A DNA stretch of 64,000 nucleotides from Shewanella sp. Isolate11 (GTDB lineage: Bacteria; Pseudomonadota; Gammaproteobacteria; Enterobacterales; Shewanellaceae): NCBI RefSeq assembly GCF_022398315.1, contig NZ_JAKEVF010000001.1:163017-227016 (forward strand), given 5' to 3'. Shown here in pieces: positions 20,201 to 29,060 of the stretch. Position 1 is the stretch's first letter, and each line of letters opens with the position of its first letter. A program made the position numbers and the translations under genes. The notes below the pieces were generated by a model. It was not told where the DNA came from. It saw only the letters and a program-made list of their open reading frames with translations, and ran no database searches.

Positions 20201-21640
20201 GGGCAAGCGCAAGAGTTCGATGGTCGAGTGGATCTTTACCCAAACTGGTCGACTCAAGGGATTAAAATCGTGGCTAAGCGTCTGGCGTTTTCGCCTCAGT
20301 TTAAAGCTTCTGACGAAGCCAAGTTTTCTAGCGATACTGTGCTCAGCAACTTACCGCCTTTGGCTGTAGATGTAGATGAATTTAGTGTTGAAGGTAAAGC
20401 CTTGGGTCATTTGGTGCTGCAAGGTACACCTGTCGATGGTGATTATCATATTCAAACCGTATCGCTGGATACACAGGATTCACGCCTAAATGGTAAAGGG
20501 GCTTGGTTCAACAATGATGGCCAGAATCTCACCGAGCTAGAATTGGATCTTAAGGTCAAAAACTTCGATGAAATCTCCGAGCGACTCGGTTTAGGCTCAG
20601 GCTTAAGAGAAGCGCCGCTGGATCTGCAGGCCAATCTATCTTGGAGCGGTGCACCTTATGATTTTGCCCTCGACACGTTAAATGGCAAGATTGACTACAA
20701 GTTAGGTAAAGGTCATCTGTCGGAAGTGAGTGATAAAGGTGCGCGGATTTTTTCGCTGTTCAGTTTAGATTCATTACTGCGTAAGTTGTCGTTAGATTTT
20801 TCCGATGTGTTTGGTAAGGGGCTTTATTTCGACTCTTTTGATGGTACCTTAAATGTCGATAACGGTGTGATGAAGACCACCAACTCAGAGATGCAAGCTG
20901 TAGCGGGCAACATGAAGGTCAGAGGATACACCGACTTGACCACGGAAAGCCTTAACTATGATATCCGTTTCGTGCCTAAGTTGGCTTCGAGTGTGCCGAC
21001 TGTGGTGTTATTGAGTACCGGCGGTTGGACCTTAGGTTTGGGCGCATTTGCCTTAACTAAGGTATTAGAGCCGGTTATCGAAGTGATCTCGGAGATCCGT
21101 TTTAGGTTAACGGGCACCATGTCTGAACCTAAGCTCGAAGAGTTAGAACGTAAGAGTAAGGAAATTGAGATCCCTGAGTCTGCTTTGCCTGAGCATTTAC
21201 GTAAGCCCAAAGCGGTGCCTGAAGCGACTCCTATGCCTGAGAATCAGCCACAAACAAACAGTGGCGCTGCTAAATCGACGACTCAGGTTGAGCCTGTTGT
21301 TCAAGCTGAAGTTAGCCAAGTTGAAGTGCAGCAAGCAGAAGTGAAGAAAACCAAGGTTGATCAACCTCTGGGCGAAGTGAATGCCGCTGGCGTCGAGCTG
21401 CCTAACACTGTAGTTGAAACACCGATGCAGTTTAATGAATCAGTGAAACCGTTACAGCAAGCAACACAGGTAAAAAAACAAGCTCAACCGACTCAGAATC
21501 AGGATGAGTTAAACAAGGACGACTCTGGCAGTAATAATGGTCGTGATAACGAGGAGCAGGGAGATGCAGGTAAGCTTATTACAATGTCAGAGTGGTCAAG
21601 ATGTCAGAGCCAACCTCAACTTTATCAACGAGCAGCTTAA
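17225..21640 (+). CDS. yhdP: YhdP-like AsmA/TamB-family envelope protein
   Basis: A 1471-residue protein with an N-terminal membrane anchor at about residues 15-35 and a very long beta-rich periplasmic body, typical of the AsmA-like YhdP family. Members form a hydrophobic groove bridging inner and outer membrane and carry phospholipids outward. E. coli YhdP has about 1266 residues. The extra length is mainly a C-terminal tail after about residue 1315 rich in Gln, Val, Glu and Lys, which looks disordered. GTG 17225 overlaps the rng stop by one base. The last 77 bases overlap the nitrilase gene, which is unusual and suggests the tail is dispensable or was extended by loss of an earlier stop. 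Confidence 0.88.
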   Translation: MPRLFSLRNIGRLCWQSVAIILVVFALSVSLFRGLLPKLDQVRHDLADYVEQQYQVKVYVKELAAEWQAFGPALTVRHLVLPPQENLPITMIVDNVHVKLDFWQSLLSRSPQIENVIFEGVNVALDMDKLNQSTSESNSDTDVDAAPQATNVDWVYRLLLEQLERFSITDVTVQLNSQSGHQYRPIHINNLRWRNRGESHRGQGQLYLDKAASEVESLSLHVDVSGNGNRPDSLSGQIYLAAKSLDLGEWASRQVNPYNKKQALPLEGVVNLEAWLAFANRQITAANVAFHPSWLQWQLNGAQQKFELKSGLIDLSPTAKGWQLMSHDLAFATNGNDWPEFNLLATQSDGHLRASLNELDTSVLLPLLPLFPGMSLEGLNHWQAMSPTGQIKDLRLDYQPDGKVLFSAEGKQLAWQFAEGIPGSTAIDLQLGLSDNKLYISLPEQQYNIDFDTGFEAPIHLSGQAFSVKYALDTAELIAPKVRLENNDLKLDAAMKMQFADETYLSLAADVDVKNAANAYLYFPKHAMSEELVAYLTGAIKAGESDDAKVVWNGALADFPYADNSGVFQAGFSLKQARYRFQPDWPEVTDLSLKALFENASMGIWVDKGQLMDVAADGAYVGIPEMSLHSELEVKADLHTAGAAAKTVLLDSPLKDSVGATLQVVQVQGEVDGKLDLTIPLYEGGEEQIRGSVKFSDTPVYISEPGVQLTKVNGQVYFVNDVVTGEAIEAKLFEQPIKLSFDTGKLNKNYGLNVDLEGQWQLDTLPESLDNPLKGYYQGTADWQGALSLIFDPIGYRIQAQVHSDLAGVSLTLPGAFAKAADSKRDLSIELIGDNKQSSLGAKLGDQFEFWGGFNEQSEGKIAHYDLLLGRTFKPGDELQRDKGHLQLDLPATDLAEWLPIITGFIDDIPSSDAVLQQHESAVESAQANSESDDSVTLSISEDEATVATTQQGYFPPLVTIDGQFQQLMILGLPMNQLNLHAYPTDHGWRFEGQAQEFDGRVDLYPNWSTQGIKIVAKRLAFSPQFKASDEAKFSSDTVLSNLPPLAVDVDEFSVEGKALGHLVLQGTPVDGDYHIQTVSLDTQDSRLNGKGAWFNNDGQNLTELELDLKVKNFDEISERLGLGSGLREAPLDLQANLSWSGAPYDFALDTLNGKIDYKLGKGHLSEVSDKGARIFSLFSLDSLLRKLSLDFSDVFGKGLYFDSFDGTLNVDNGVMKTTNSEMQAVAGNMKVRGYTDLTTESLNYDIRFVPKLASSVPTVVLLSTGGWTLGLGAFALTKVLEPVIEVISEIRFRLTGTMSEPKLEELERKSKEIEIPESALPEHLRKPKAVPEATPMPENQPQTNSGAAKSTTQVEPVVQAEVSQVEVQQAEVKKTKVDQPLGEVNAAGVELPNTVVETPMQFNESVKPLQQATQVKKQAQPTQNQDELNKDDSGSNNGRDNEEQGDAGKLITMSEWSRCQSQPQLYQRAA

Positions 21641-22391
21641 TCAGCTAAAGGTCACGACTCGGCCTCATCTGGTGGTTTTACCCGAATGTTGTCTGTTATT
21701 TGGCGGCCATGAAAGCCAGCAGTTGGCTTATGCCTGTACCGACGAACATAGCGAGTTAAAACAAGAGTTAGCCGCTATGGCCGCAGCGTTCGGTATCTAC
21801 CTGGTGGCGGGCACCATCCCAATTTTGGCGGGAGACGGCCGAATCTATAGTCGCAGCTACCTGTTTGACGATCAGGGACAAACCTTAGGTCATTATGACA
21901 AGCTACACCTGTTTGATGTGGATATTAAAGATAGCACCAAGAGTTATCGTGAAAGCGATACCTTTTGTCCCGGCGAACGGGTGAGTGTTGTCGATACTCC
22001 TTTCGGTAAAGTCGGTATGGCGATATGCTACGACCTTAGGTTTGCTGATCTGTTTCGAGCCATGAGGCTACAAGGCGCCGATATTATTGTGTTGCCCGCC
22101 GCGTTTACCCGAGTGACGGGAAAAGCCCATTGGCAACCCCTGTTACAGGCCAGAGCTATTGAGAATCAGTGTTTTGTGTTAGCGGCCGCACAGTGGGGTA
22201 TACACAATGAGGGGCGCCGTGAAACATGGGGACATAGCAGTATCATAGGTCCTTGGGGGGAAGTGATAGCGCAAAAACCTGAACAGTGTGGTTGGTTAAC
22301 CAGTAGTATCGATATCAGCGAAACAGTTGAGATACGCAAAGGGATCCCAGTCGTAGAACATAATCGTTTTAGTGATCCCAAATTAAGTTAA
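21564..22391 (+). CDS. Nitrilase-family amidase (Nit-like, deaminated glutathione amidase type)
   Basis: A 275-residue carbon-nitrogen hydrolase. ATG 21564 is preceded by GGAG with good spacing, and the protein begins at the usual MQVSLLQCQS; the frame is open to 21537 without support. The catalytic triad is visible as Glu41 (VLPECC), Lys113 (YDKLHLFD) and Cys155 (GMAICYDLRFADLFR). Nit-type members hydrolyse deaminated glutathione, a side product of transaminases. This gene commonly sits between yhdP and tldD in gammaproteobacteria, though the exact substrate is inferred. Confidence 0.9.
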   Translation: MQVSLLQCQSGQDVRANLNFINEQLNQLKVTTRPHLVVLPECCLLFGGHESQQLAYACTDEHSELKQELAAMAAAFGIYLVAGTIPILAGDGRIYSRSYLFDDQGQTLGHYDKLHLFDVDIKDSTKSYRESDTFCPGERVSVVDTPFGKVGMAICYDLRFADLFRAMRLQGADIIVLPAAFTRVTGKAHWQPLLQARAIENQCFVLAAAQWGIHNEGRRETWGHSSIIGPWGEVIAQKPEQCGWLTSSIDISETVEIRKGIPVVEHNRFSDPKLS

Positions 22392-22499
22392 TTCAAGCTT
22401 TGTTAACCTATGCTGCGTTAACCCTAGCTACATGAAATAAATAGATAAAATTACTCATCTGAAGCAACCGACCGAAGATGAGCCAAAGAGAGAGAATTA

Positions 22500-23948
22500 A
22501 TGCCATTTTTAACCCAAGTAGAACAGAGCTTACTGCAAGACGGCTTGTCGCTGGATCAATTACAGGGCTACCTGAATCGTATTCATCAACATCAGGTCGA
22601 TTTTTCCGACCTCTATTTTCAAGCTAGCCGCCATGAATCTTGGGTTTTAGAAGATGGCATAGTTAAAGATGGCAGTTTTCATATCGAACGGGGTGTGGGG
22701 GTGCGAGCAATTACCGGTGAGAAAACCGGTTTTGCCTATGCCGATGAAATAAACCCTAATGCATTAAATGCGGCGGTTGAAGCTGCTAGAGGGATCTCGG
22801 CTGCGGGTGAGCAAGGCAAAGTTCAGGCATGGAAAAAACAGAGTGTTAATCCGCTTTATCAAAGTGCTGACCCTATCGCTGCCATGGAAGAGGTGAAAAA
22901 AATCGCCCTGTTAAAACAGGCCGATGCCTATGTTCGTAGTTTAGACAGTCGCATTATCCAAGTGGTGATCAGTCTGTCGGGTGTACATGAAGAGATCTTA
23001 GTCGCCGCCAGCGATGGCACTTTGGCCGCCGATATTCGCCCTCTGGTTCGTTTTAACTGCAGCGTGATCTTAGAGCAAGATGGCAAGCGTGAACGCGGTG
23101 CTAGTGGTGGCGGTGGACGCCATGATTATCAAGTATTGTTCGATAATGATGAAACGGGTTTGCCGTACTGTTTTGCTTTTGCTCGCGAGGCGGTACGTCA
23201 AGCCTCAGTGAACTTAACCGCAATCGATGCGCCTGCGGGTGAAATGCCTGTGGTATTGGGTGCGGGTTGGCCAGGTGTATTACTGCATGAGGCGGTCGGT
23301 CATGGTTTAGAAGGTGACTTTAACCGTAAAGGTAGTAGCGCCTTTAGCGGCTTAGTCGGTCAACAAGTGGCATCGAGCCTAGTGACAGTTGTCGATGACG
23401 GCACTATGGCTAATCGCCGTGGTTCTTTAAGTATTGATGATGAAGGCGTTGTCAGTCAGAAGACGGTATTAATCGAGGACGGCATTCTCAAAGGCTATAT
23501 GCAAGATAAGCTCAATGCGCGTTTAATGGGGCAGCAATCTACGGGTAATGGTCGCCGTGAGTCTTATGCTCACATGCCGATGCCTCGTATGACCAACACC
23601 TATATGGAAGCGGGTGAGTCAGATCCCGCAGATATTATTAAGTCGGTTGAGAAAGGCATTTATGCGCCTAACTTCGGTGGTGGGCAGGTGGATATTACCT
23701 CGGGCAAATTTGTGTTCTCAGCCTCTGAAGCTTATTTGATTGAGAAAGGTGAGATCACCCAAGCGATCAAAGGAGCGACCTTAATTGGTAATGGCCCAGA
23801 AGCCATGGGGCAGATCTCCATGGTGGGTAATGATTTAGCCTTAGACCAAGGTGTAGGGGTTTGTGGTAAAGATGGCCAGAGCGTACCTGTCGGTGTCGGT
23901 CAGCCTAGTTTGAAGCTGGATCGTTTAACCGTGGGTGGTACGGCGTAA
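22500..23948 (+). CDS. tldD: Metalloprotease TldD
   Basis: A 482-residue cytoplasmic zinc protease. The HExxxH motif is at residues 263-268 (HEAVGH), followed by the Gly-rich C-terminal part with a conserved Cys. It works as a heterodimer with PmbA/TldE, which lies about 7.7 kb downstream in this window (31618-32958). Together they degrade unfolded peptides and process microcin B17 or the CcdA antitoxin in E. coli. The start ATG 22500 follows an AGAGAGAG purine run. Confidence 0.97.
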   Translation: MPFLTQVEQSLLQDGLSLDQLQGYLNRIHQHQVDFSDLYFQASRHESWVLEDGIVKDGSFHIERGVGVRAITGEKTGFAYADEINPNALNAAVEAARGISAAGEQGKVQAWKKQSVNPLYQSADPIAAMEEVKKIALLKQADAYVRSLDSRIIQVVISLSGVHEEILVAASDGTLAADIRPLVRFNCSVILEQDGKRERGASGGGGRHDYQVLFDNDETGLPYCFAFAREAVRQASVNLTAIDAPAGEMPVVLGAGWPGVLLHEAVGHGLEGDFNRKGSSAFSGLVGQQVASSLVTVVDDGTMANRRGSLSIDDEGVVSQKTVLIEDGILKGYMQDKLNARLMGQQSTGNGRRESYAHMPMPRMTNTYMEAGESDPADIIKSVEKGIYAPNFGGGQVDITSGKFVFSASEAYLIEKGEITQAIKGATLIGNGPEAMGQISMVGNDLALDQGVGVCGKDGQSVPVGVGQPSLKLDRLTVGGTA

Positions 23949-24073
23949 ACCTTGGTATAAAGCGTTATTACTTTGATATTGCTTTATATTTATCTTTCAA
24001 CACAGTTTCTTTTCGCGGTTAATGGGTGTTAATCTTCACCAAGGAATTAGAGTTGTAACTCTAGAGGGTGTTA

Positions 24074-25465
24074 ATGAAATATTCACATGTCGTGTTACTG
24101 CTGGCCAGCCTATTAAGTCTGCCGAGCGCTGAAGCGAAACAGATCGCTTTTGCCGATGCTTGGCAGCAACTGCTAAAGGTGAGCGACAAGCTGCAAGCCA
24201 GCGCCGAAGAGGTCAACCGCTCGACAGCCGAGCAGGAAGCGGGAGACGATCTTAATCTGCCTTCACTGTCGCTGAATGGTAGTTATACCCGTTTAGATAA
24301 GCCGATGGAGCTGGACTTGCGGGATCTCAATCCCTTAGCCAGTATCGATCCAGCCACACTTCCCCCCGCATTGGGAGGCGCATTAGGTGCCATTCCCAGC
24401 TCGATGTTTGTGACTCCCTTTACCGAGCAAGATATTTTCCGCTCCAGCTTACAAGCGATGTGGCCTATCTATACTGGTGGGCGAATAAGTGCAGCTCAAG
24501 GCATTCATGCAGCCCAAGTGGTTGAGAAACAGCAGCAATATCAACTATCGATGCGCGACCTATTTGTGCAGCTGGTGGAGCGTTATTATGCCGTGTCTGT
24601 GAGCCATTCCTTAGCCGATACCAAACTACAATTAGTGGCTTCGTTAACCGAGCATGCCGAGCATGCGATGAAGCTAGAGCAACAGGGACAAATCGCTAAG
24701 GTTGAACGCCTTAATGCTCAGGTTGCACTGGAAAATGCCAAGGTCGATGCTGCTAGTGCTCGTCGCCAATTAGAAATGACCCAAATTGCTCTGTCGCGCA
24801 TGTTACATGAACAGCGGATCGATACCGACTCGCCACTATTTATCTTGCGTGATGCCCCATCACTATCAAAGCTGAATCAGTTGACCCTTGCTCAGCATCC
24901 GGCGCTGAAATTGCTTGAAGCTAAAGAAGTGCAGGCTCAAGGGTTAATCGAAGTCGAGCAAGGCAGTTATCATCCGACAGTATTTCTCTATGGAAATTAC
25001 ACCCTCTATGAGGATGACAGTCTATTAGCCAAGCTCGAGCCTGATTGGATGGTGGGTGTTGGCGTGAAAATTCCGCTGCTTAGTCGTGATGGCCGCAGCG
25101 GTAAAGTGGATGCCGCCAAGAGTGCGTTACTACAGGCTCGTTATACCAAGGCGCAAACTCAGCAAGACCTTAGCTTGCTGGTCGATCAAAGTTATCGCCA
25201 ATTACAACAGGCACAAGAGGAGGTGGAGTCACTCGACTTGTCTCTGGAGTTAGCCGAAGAAAATAAACGTCTGCGAGATCTCGCCTTTAGCCAAGGGTTG
25301 TCGACCTCTATCGAGAAGGTGGATGCCGAATTAAAGTTGAGTGCCGTACAGACCAAACAGTTGGCGGCTCGGTATCGTTATGTATTAGCTTATGCCAAGT
25401 TAATGGCTGTCAGTGGTCAGTTAGATGAATTTATTGGTCGCGCCCGCGGCGAAGGAGAGGGATAA
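24074..25465 (+). CDS. TolC-family outer membrane efflux protein
   Basis: A 463-residue outer membrane factor. ATG 24074 follows AGAGGG; the signal peptide ends near SAEAKQ. Two OEP repeats can be seen, each with long helical stretches rich in Ala, Gln and Leu (RQLEMTQIALSRML, LQQAQEEVESLDLSLELAEE). It should form the trimeric exit duct of the exporter encoded by the next three genes. The gap to the adaptor is one base, so they form one operon. The exported substrate is unknown. Confidence 0.88.
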   Translation: MKYSHVVLLLASLLSLPSAEAKQIAFADAWQQLLKVSDKLQASAEEVNRSTAEQEAGDDLNLPSLSLNGSYTRLDKPMELDLRDLNPLASIDPATLPPALGGALGAIPSSMFVTPFTEQDIFRSSLQAMWPIYTGGRISAAQGIHAAQVVEKQQQYQLSMRDLFVQLVERYYAVSVSHSLADTKLQLVASLTEHAEHAMKLEQQGQIAKVERLNAQVALENAKVDAASARRQLEMTQIALSRMLHEQRIDTDSPLFILRDAPSLSKLNQLTLAQHPALKLLEAKEVQAQGLIEVEQGSYHPTVFLYGNYTLYEDDSLLAKLEPDWMVGVGVKIPLLSRDGRSGKVDAAKSALLQARYTKAQTQQDLSLLVDQSYRQLQQAQEEVESLDLSLELAEENKRLRDLAFSQGLSTSIEKVDAELKLSAVQTKQLAARYRYVLAYAKLMAVSGQLDEFIGRARGEGEG

Positions 25466-25466
25466 G

Positions 25467-26438
25467 ATGCGCACTAATCGGATACTCGCTGTTGCCGCAC
25501 TCTTAGTATTAGTGGTTATTTTAGCCTATGGCATCAAGTTGGCGTACACCCCAAAAGTTGAGCGCTTGCAGGGACAGATTGAGGCGCGGGAATATAACGT
25601 ATCGTCAAAAGTACCGGGCCGAGTCTCTCAGGTTCTAGTACGCCGAGGAGATAAAGTTGCCGAAGGCGATCTGTTGTTTGCCATCGATAGCCCTGAGCTG
25701 GATGCCAAATTAATGCAGGCACAGGGTGGCCGAGATGCAGCCAAAGCGATGCAACTTGAGGCAGATAATGGCGCGCGTAAACAGCAAGTCACCGCCGCTA
25801 AAGAACAGTGGCTTAAGGCAAAAGCCGCCGCGACGCTCGCCGAGACCACTTATCAACGAGTCGAAGTATTATTTAACGAAGGTGTGTTGGCCAGACAGAA
25901 ACGCGACGAAGCCTTTACTCAATGGCAGGCGGCGAAATACACAGAGCAGGCGGCTTATGCCATGTACCAGATGGCCGATGAAGGCGCGCGTGATGAAACC
26001 AAAGCGGCGGCCGCGGGCAATGCTCGCAGAGCCGAAGGTGCGGTAAATGAAGTCAGTGCCATCATGGCCGATAGTCAGATGCGCGCGCCAAAATCTGGCG
26101 AAGTGAGCGAAGTGCTATTACGGGGTGGTGAGCTTGCTCCTAGCGGTTTTCCTGTCGTCAGCCTTATCGATATGAGCGACGCATGGGCATTGTTTCAAGT
26201 ACGAGAAGACAGACTCAAGGCCTATAAAGTTGGCCAACAAGTGCAAGTGGAGATCCCTGCTTTGGGTAACAGTTATCGTTTTACCATCGCGCATATTAGC
26301 GTGATGGGACATTTCGCTACTTGGCGCGCCACCGAAACTGGCCATGACTTCGATATGCGAACCTTCGAAATGGAGCTTCGTCCTAGTCAGCCGATTGCAG
26401 ATCTGCGAGTCGGTATGACCACTTTGTTAGCGCAATAA
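25467..26438 (+). CDS. HlyD/EmrA-like periplasmic adaptor
   Basis: A 323-residue membrane fusion protein. ATG 25467 follows AAGGAGAGGG; the longer frame from 25425 lies in the previous gene. An N-terminal anchor (about residues 7-24) is followed by the biotinyl-lipoyl half motif (VSSKVPGRVSQVLVRRGDKVAEGDLLFAI cut in two by the family), a helical hairpin with many Ala/Lys/Glu, and the returning lipoyl strand (MRAPKSGEVSEVLLRGGELA). It links the TolC-like protein to the ABC-2 permeases downstream. Confidence 0.9.
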   Translation: MRTNRILAVAALLVLVVILAYGIKLAYTPKVERLQGQIEAREYNVSSKVPGRVSQVLVRRGDKVAEGDLLFAIDSPELDAKLMQAQGGRDAAKAMQLEADNGARKQQVTAAKEQWLKAKAAATLAETTYQRVEVLFNEGVLARQKRDEAFTQWQAAKYTEQAAYAMYQMADEGARDETKAAAAGNARRAEGAVNEVSAIMADSQMRAPKSGEVSEVLLRGGELAPSGFPVVSLIDMSDAWALFQVREDRLKAYKVGQQVQVEIPALGNSYRFTIAHISVMGHFATWRATETGHDFDMRTFEMELRPSQPIADLRVGMTTLLAQ

Positions 26439-26449
26439 CGGTTAAACTG

Positions 26450-27727
26450 ATGCTCAGCTCGAGCCCTGATTTTAAATCAAAGTCGAAACCCAATTCGAAA
26501 CTAGAGTCGCAATCAAAGTCGATGCTTATTGCAATACAAGCGTCGACGCCTGACTCTATTTGGGGATTGATTAAACGTGAATTGCTTGCGTTGTGGCATG
26601 ACCCATGGCAACTGGCGTTGGTGAGTTATATTCCCATCTTGGGAATTTTAGGCTTGTGGTGGTTATTCAGTGCCGGTCATCCGCAGCAACTGCCCGTGGC
26701 GATTGTCGATCATGATAATAGCCAAATGAGTCGCATGTTGACTCGTAACCTGCAAGCTAATTCAGTGATCTCAACGTTACATTATCAAGACGTTGCCAGC
26801 GCTAAAGCGGCGATGGAAAGTTCCACGGTTTATGCCATGGTGCAGTTACCACATCAATTGCAGCATGATCTGTTAACCGGACATCAGCCGAGTATCGATA
26901 TTCGTTATAACAGCCAATACTTGTTAGTCGGCAAGCTGTTATCGAGCCAGTTGCAGTTGAGTCTGGCCGCTGGGCTTAAAGATAAAGCGTTGTTGAAGCA
27001 ACTGGCTGCCGGGGTGCCTAAGGTACAAGCAGAGGTGAACCTTCACCTCATTGAAACCCAAATCAGCCCGTTATATAACGCCAATACCAACTATGTGGTA
27101 TTTCTATTACCGCCAGTGTTGTTGGCATTGGTGCAGATTCTGGCAATGTTAGTGTTTGCTAACTCACTCAATCGAGAGTTGAACTGCAGCAGCCTCAAAT
27201 TATGTTTCGATGCAGGGATTTACCGAGTCATCGTCGCCAAGCTGATGGTTAATACGCTGTTGCTTTTACTTCACGGGGCGTTGATCTTCAGCTTGTTATA
27301 TGGGGTGCTTGGTTTGCCGTTGGCGGGCGATCCTTTGCAGTTACTAATCGCACAATTTGTGATGCTGATGGCGGTGTGGCTTATCGTGTTAACCATCTTC
27401 TTTATGCTGCAGGAGAGCGCCCGGGTGATCAGCTTCTGCACCGCGTTATTTGCGCCAGCTTTTGCTTTTATGGGAGTGACATTTCCGACTCAAGAGATGC
27501 CATTGATTGCCCAGTGGTGGCGGCAGATCATGCCATCGAGTCATTATATTGAAACTCATATCGGCGTGGTGAGTTATGGCCAAGACTATTTGACCCTTGC
27601 CCAGCAATTGACTAGCTATTGGGGCTTTGCCGTATTAATTCCGCTGATTGGCTTGTTGATTAACCGTGGTCTTAAAGGGGAGTCTTCAGCTGACTCGCAA
27701 GCTAACAACATGGCCAAGGAGCATTGA
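26450..27727 (+). CDS. ABC-2 type permease, first of a pair
   Basis: A protein of up to 425 residues with the ABC-2 layout: one N-terminal membrane helix (about residues 60-75), a large periplasmic loop, then five helices from about residue 220 on. The loop motif VAIVDHDNSQMSRML is typical of YhhJ/YbhR-type exporters. The first 24 residues are a Lys/Ser-rich low-complexity stretch (SKSKPNSKLESQSKS), so a start at ATG 26522 is also possible. No ATPase domain is fused to it and none is encoded in the operon. Confidence 0.86.
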   Translation: MLSSSPDFKSKSKPNSKLESQSKSMLIAIQASTPDSIWGLIKRELLALWHDPWQLALVSYIPILGILGLWWLFSAGHPQQLPVAIVDHDNSQMSRMLTRNLQANSVISTLHYQDVASAKAAMESSTVYAMVQLPHQLQHDLLTGHQPSIDIRYNSQYLLVGKLLSSQLQLSLAAGLKDKALLKQLAAGVPKVQAEVNLHLIETQISPLYNANTNYVVFLLPPVLLALVQILAMLVFANSLNRELNCSSLKLCFDAGIYRVIVAKLMVNTLLLLLHGALIFSLLYGVLGLPLAGDPLQLLIAQFVMLMAVWLIVLTIFFMLQESARVISFCTALFAPAFAFMGVTFPTQEMPLIAQWWRQIMPSSHYIETHIGVVSYGQDYLTLAQQLTSYWGFAVLIPLIGLLINRGLKGESSADSQANNMAKEH

Positions 27728-27728
27728 G

Positions 27729-28862
27729 ATGACTTTTTGGCAACTTATGCTGGCCGAGTTTAAGGAAATCATCAGCGACAAAGCGATTGCCATTACCTTG
27801 TTTGGTGGGGTGGTGTTTTACTCTTTTTTGTATCCCTTGCCTTATCTGCATGAAGTGCCAACCCAGCAGCAGATTGTGGTGATTGACAAGGATCATTCCA
27901 GTCTAAGTCGAGAATTTATCCGTCATGCGAATGCCAGCCCCAAGTTACAGCTGGTGGCTGAAGTGCAAGATATAACTCAGGCACAAAAAATGATCGCCAA
28001 GGGTGATGCTCATGGCTTGTTAGTGATTCCCGAGGGATTCCGCCGAGATTTACTTCGTCAGCAGGGAGTAACATTAGCCTATGGCGGTGATGCTAATTAT
28101 TTTCTTATCTATTCGGCGATTATCGAAGGGCTGATGTCCGTGGGGCTCGATAGCACAACTCAGATACAAGAGTTAGGTTTATTGGCAAAAGGTCAGGCGG
28201 CGAAAAAGGTACAACGGGATCTTAATCCAGTCACCTTGAACAGTGTTCCCGCGTTCAACCCCAGTTTAGGTTATACCTCTTACGTAGTGCCGGGCGTTCT
28301 GCTGTTGGTGTTGCATCAAACGTTATTGATTGGTGGTGGGATTCTGGGGGCAGGCCAGTGGCGGCAAGCGGGTTATTGGAATAGTGTCGGCGTGTTGCCG
28401 CTGATCATGGCGCGAGTGGCGACATTGGGGCTGATATACAGCTTGTTTACCAGCTTCTATTTTGGCTTTTGCTATTACTGGTATCGAGTCTCAGTGCAGG
28501 CTGAATTATTGCAAGTAGTGCTATTTTTAACGCCATTTATTTTATCGACCGCATTGGCGAGTGTTGCCTTGAGCTGTTTGTTTAGCCGTCGCGATCAACC
28601 TACCCAAGTGTTTTTACTGGTCTCTATGCCAATCTTGTTTGTCTCAGGTTTTATATGGCCGCTTGAATTGATCCCATCCCCCTTAATTTGGCTATCGCAA
28701 TTGGTTCCGGCGGTGCTCTCTATTCAAGGGATGTTACAACTGAATCAAATGGGCGCAAGCTGGCAGAGTATCGCTCCTCTGTGGGGACAATTATGGGGAT
28801 TAGTTGCGCTGTATCTGTTGTTGGCTTATTTCGGTGTGAAATACCGTTTATCTAAGAGTTAA
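27729..28862 (+). CDS. ABC-2 type permease, second of a pair
   Basis: A 377-residue ABC-2 permease. ATG 27729 follows AAGGAG with normal spacing and lies one base after the preceding stop; the frame open upstream to 27666 overlaps the first permease. It has the same layout as its partner: helix near residues 20-38, the periplasmic motif IVVIDKDHSSLSREFI, and five C-terminal helices. The two presumably form a heterodimeric channel. The operon ends here at a palindromic terminator. Confidence 0.87.
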   Translation: MTFWQLMLAEFKEIISDKAIAITLFGGVVFYSFLYPLPYLHEVPTQQQIVVIDKDHSSLSREFIRHANASPKLQLVAEVQDITQAQKMIAKGDAHGLLVIPEGFRRDLLRQQGVTLAYGGDANYFLIYSAIIEGLMSVGLDSTTQIQELGLLAKGQAAKKVQRDLNPVTLNSVPAFNPSLGYTSYVVPGVLLLVLHQTLLIGGGILGAGQWRQAGYWNSVGVLPLIMARVATLGLIYSLFTSFYFGFCYYWYRVSVQAELLQVVLFLTPFILSTALASVALSCLFSRRDQPTQVFLLVSMPILFVSGFIWPLELIPSPLIWLSQLVPAVLSIQGMLQLNQMGASWQSIAPLWGQLWGLVALYLLLAYFGVKYRLSKS

Positions 28863-28898
28863 GTGGTGGGTGAAATCGAGATAATTGTGGATATAAAA

Positions 28899-28935
28899 AT
28901 AGGCATTTAAGTTAACTTAAATGCCTATTATTTTG
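28899..28935. terminator. Bidirectional hairpin terminator after ABC-2 operon
   Basis: A nearly perfect palindrome, arms AATAGGCATTTAAG and CTTAAATGCCTATT with a short TTAA centre, followed by TTTT on the plus side and preceded by A-rich sequence on the other. It lies between the plus-strand exporter operon and the minus-strand TPR gene. Confidence 0.85.
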
Positions 28936-29060
28936 ATTCTGATCCCTGCGAGTCACGTGTCTGTTGCCGATTCAGGCGGGTTTGAATCCCTTGACGGTGT
29001 AACTCGGTAAATCTATTTGTCAGCGACGCTTTGAGGTGAAACCTTAGAGCGTGTTGCAAA

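Noticed and set aside
28978..28990. GGGTTTGAATCCC resembles a tRNA T-arm
   Set aside because: No matching acceptor, anticodon or D arm can be drawn around it and no CCA end follows; chance stem-loop in the gap.
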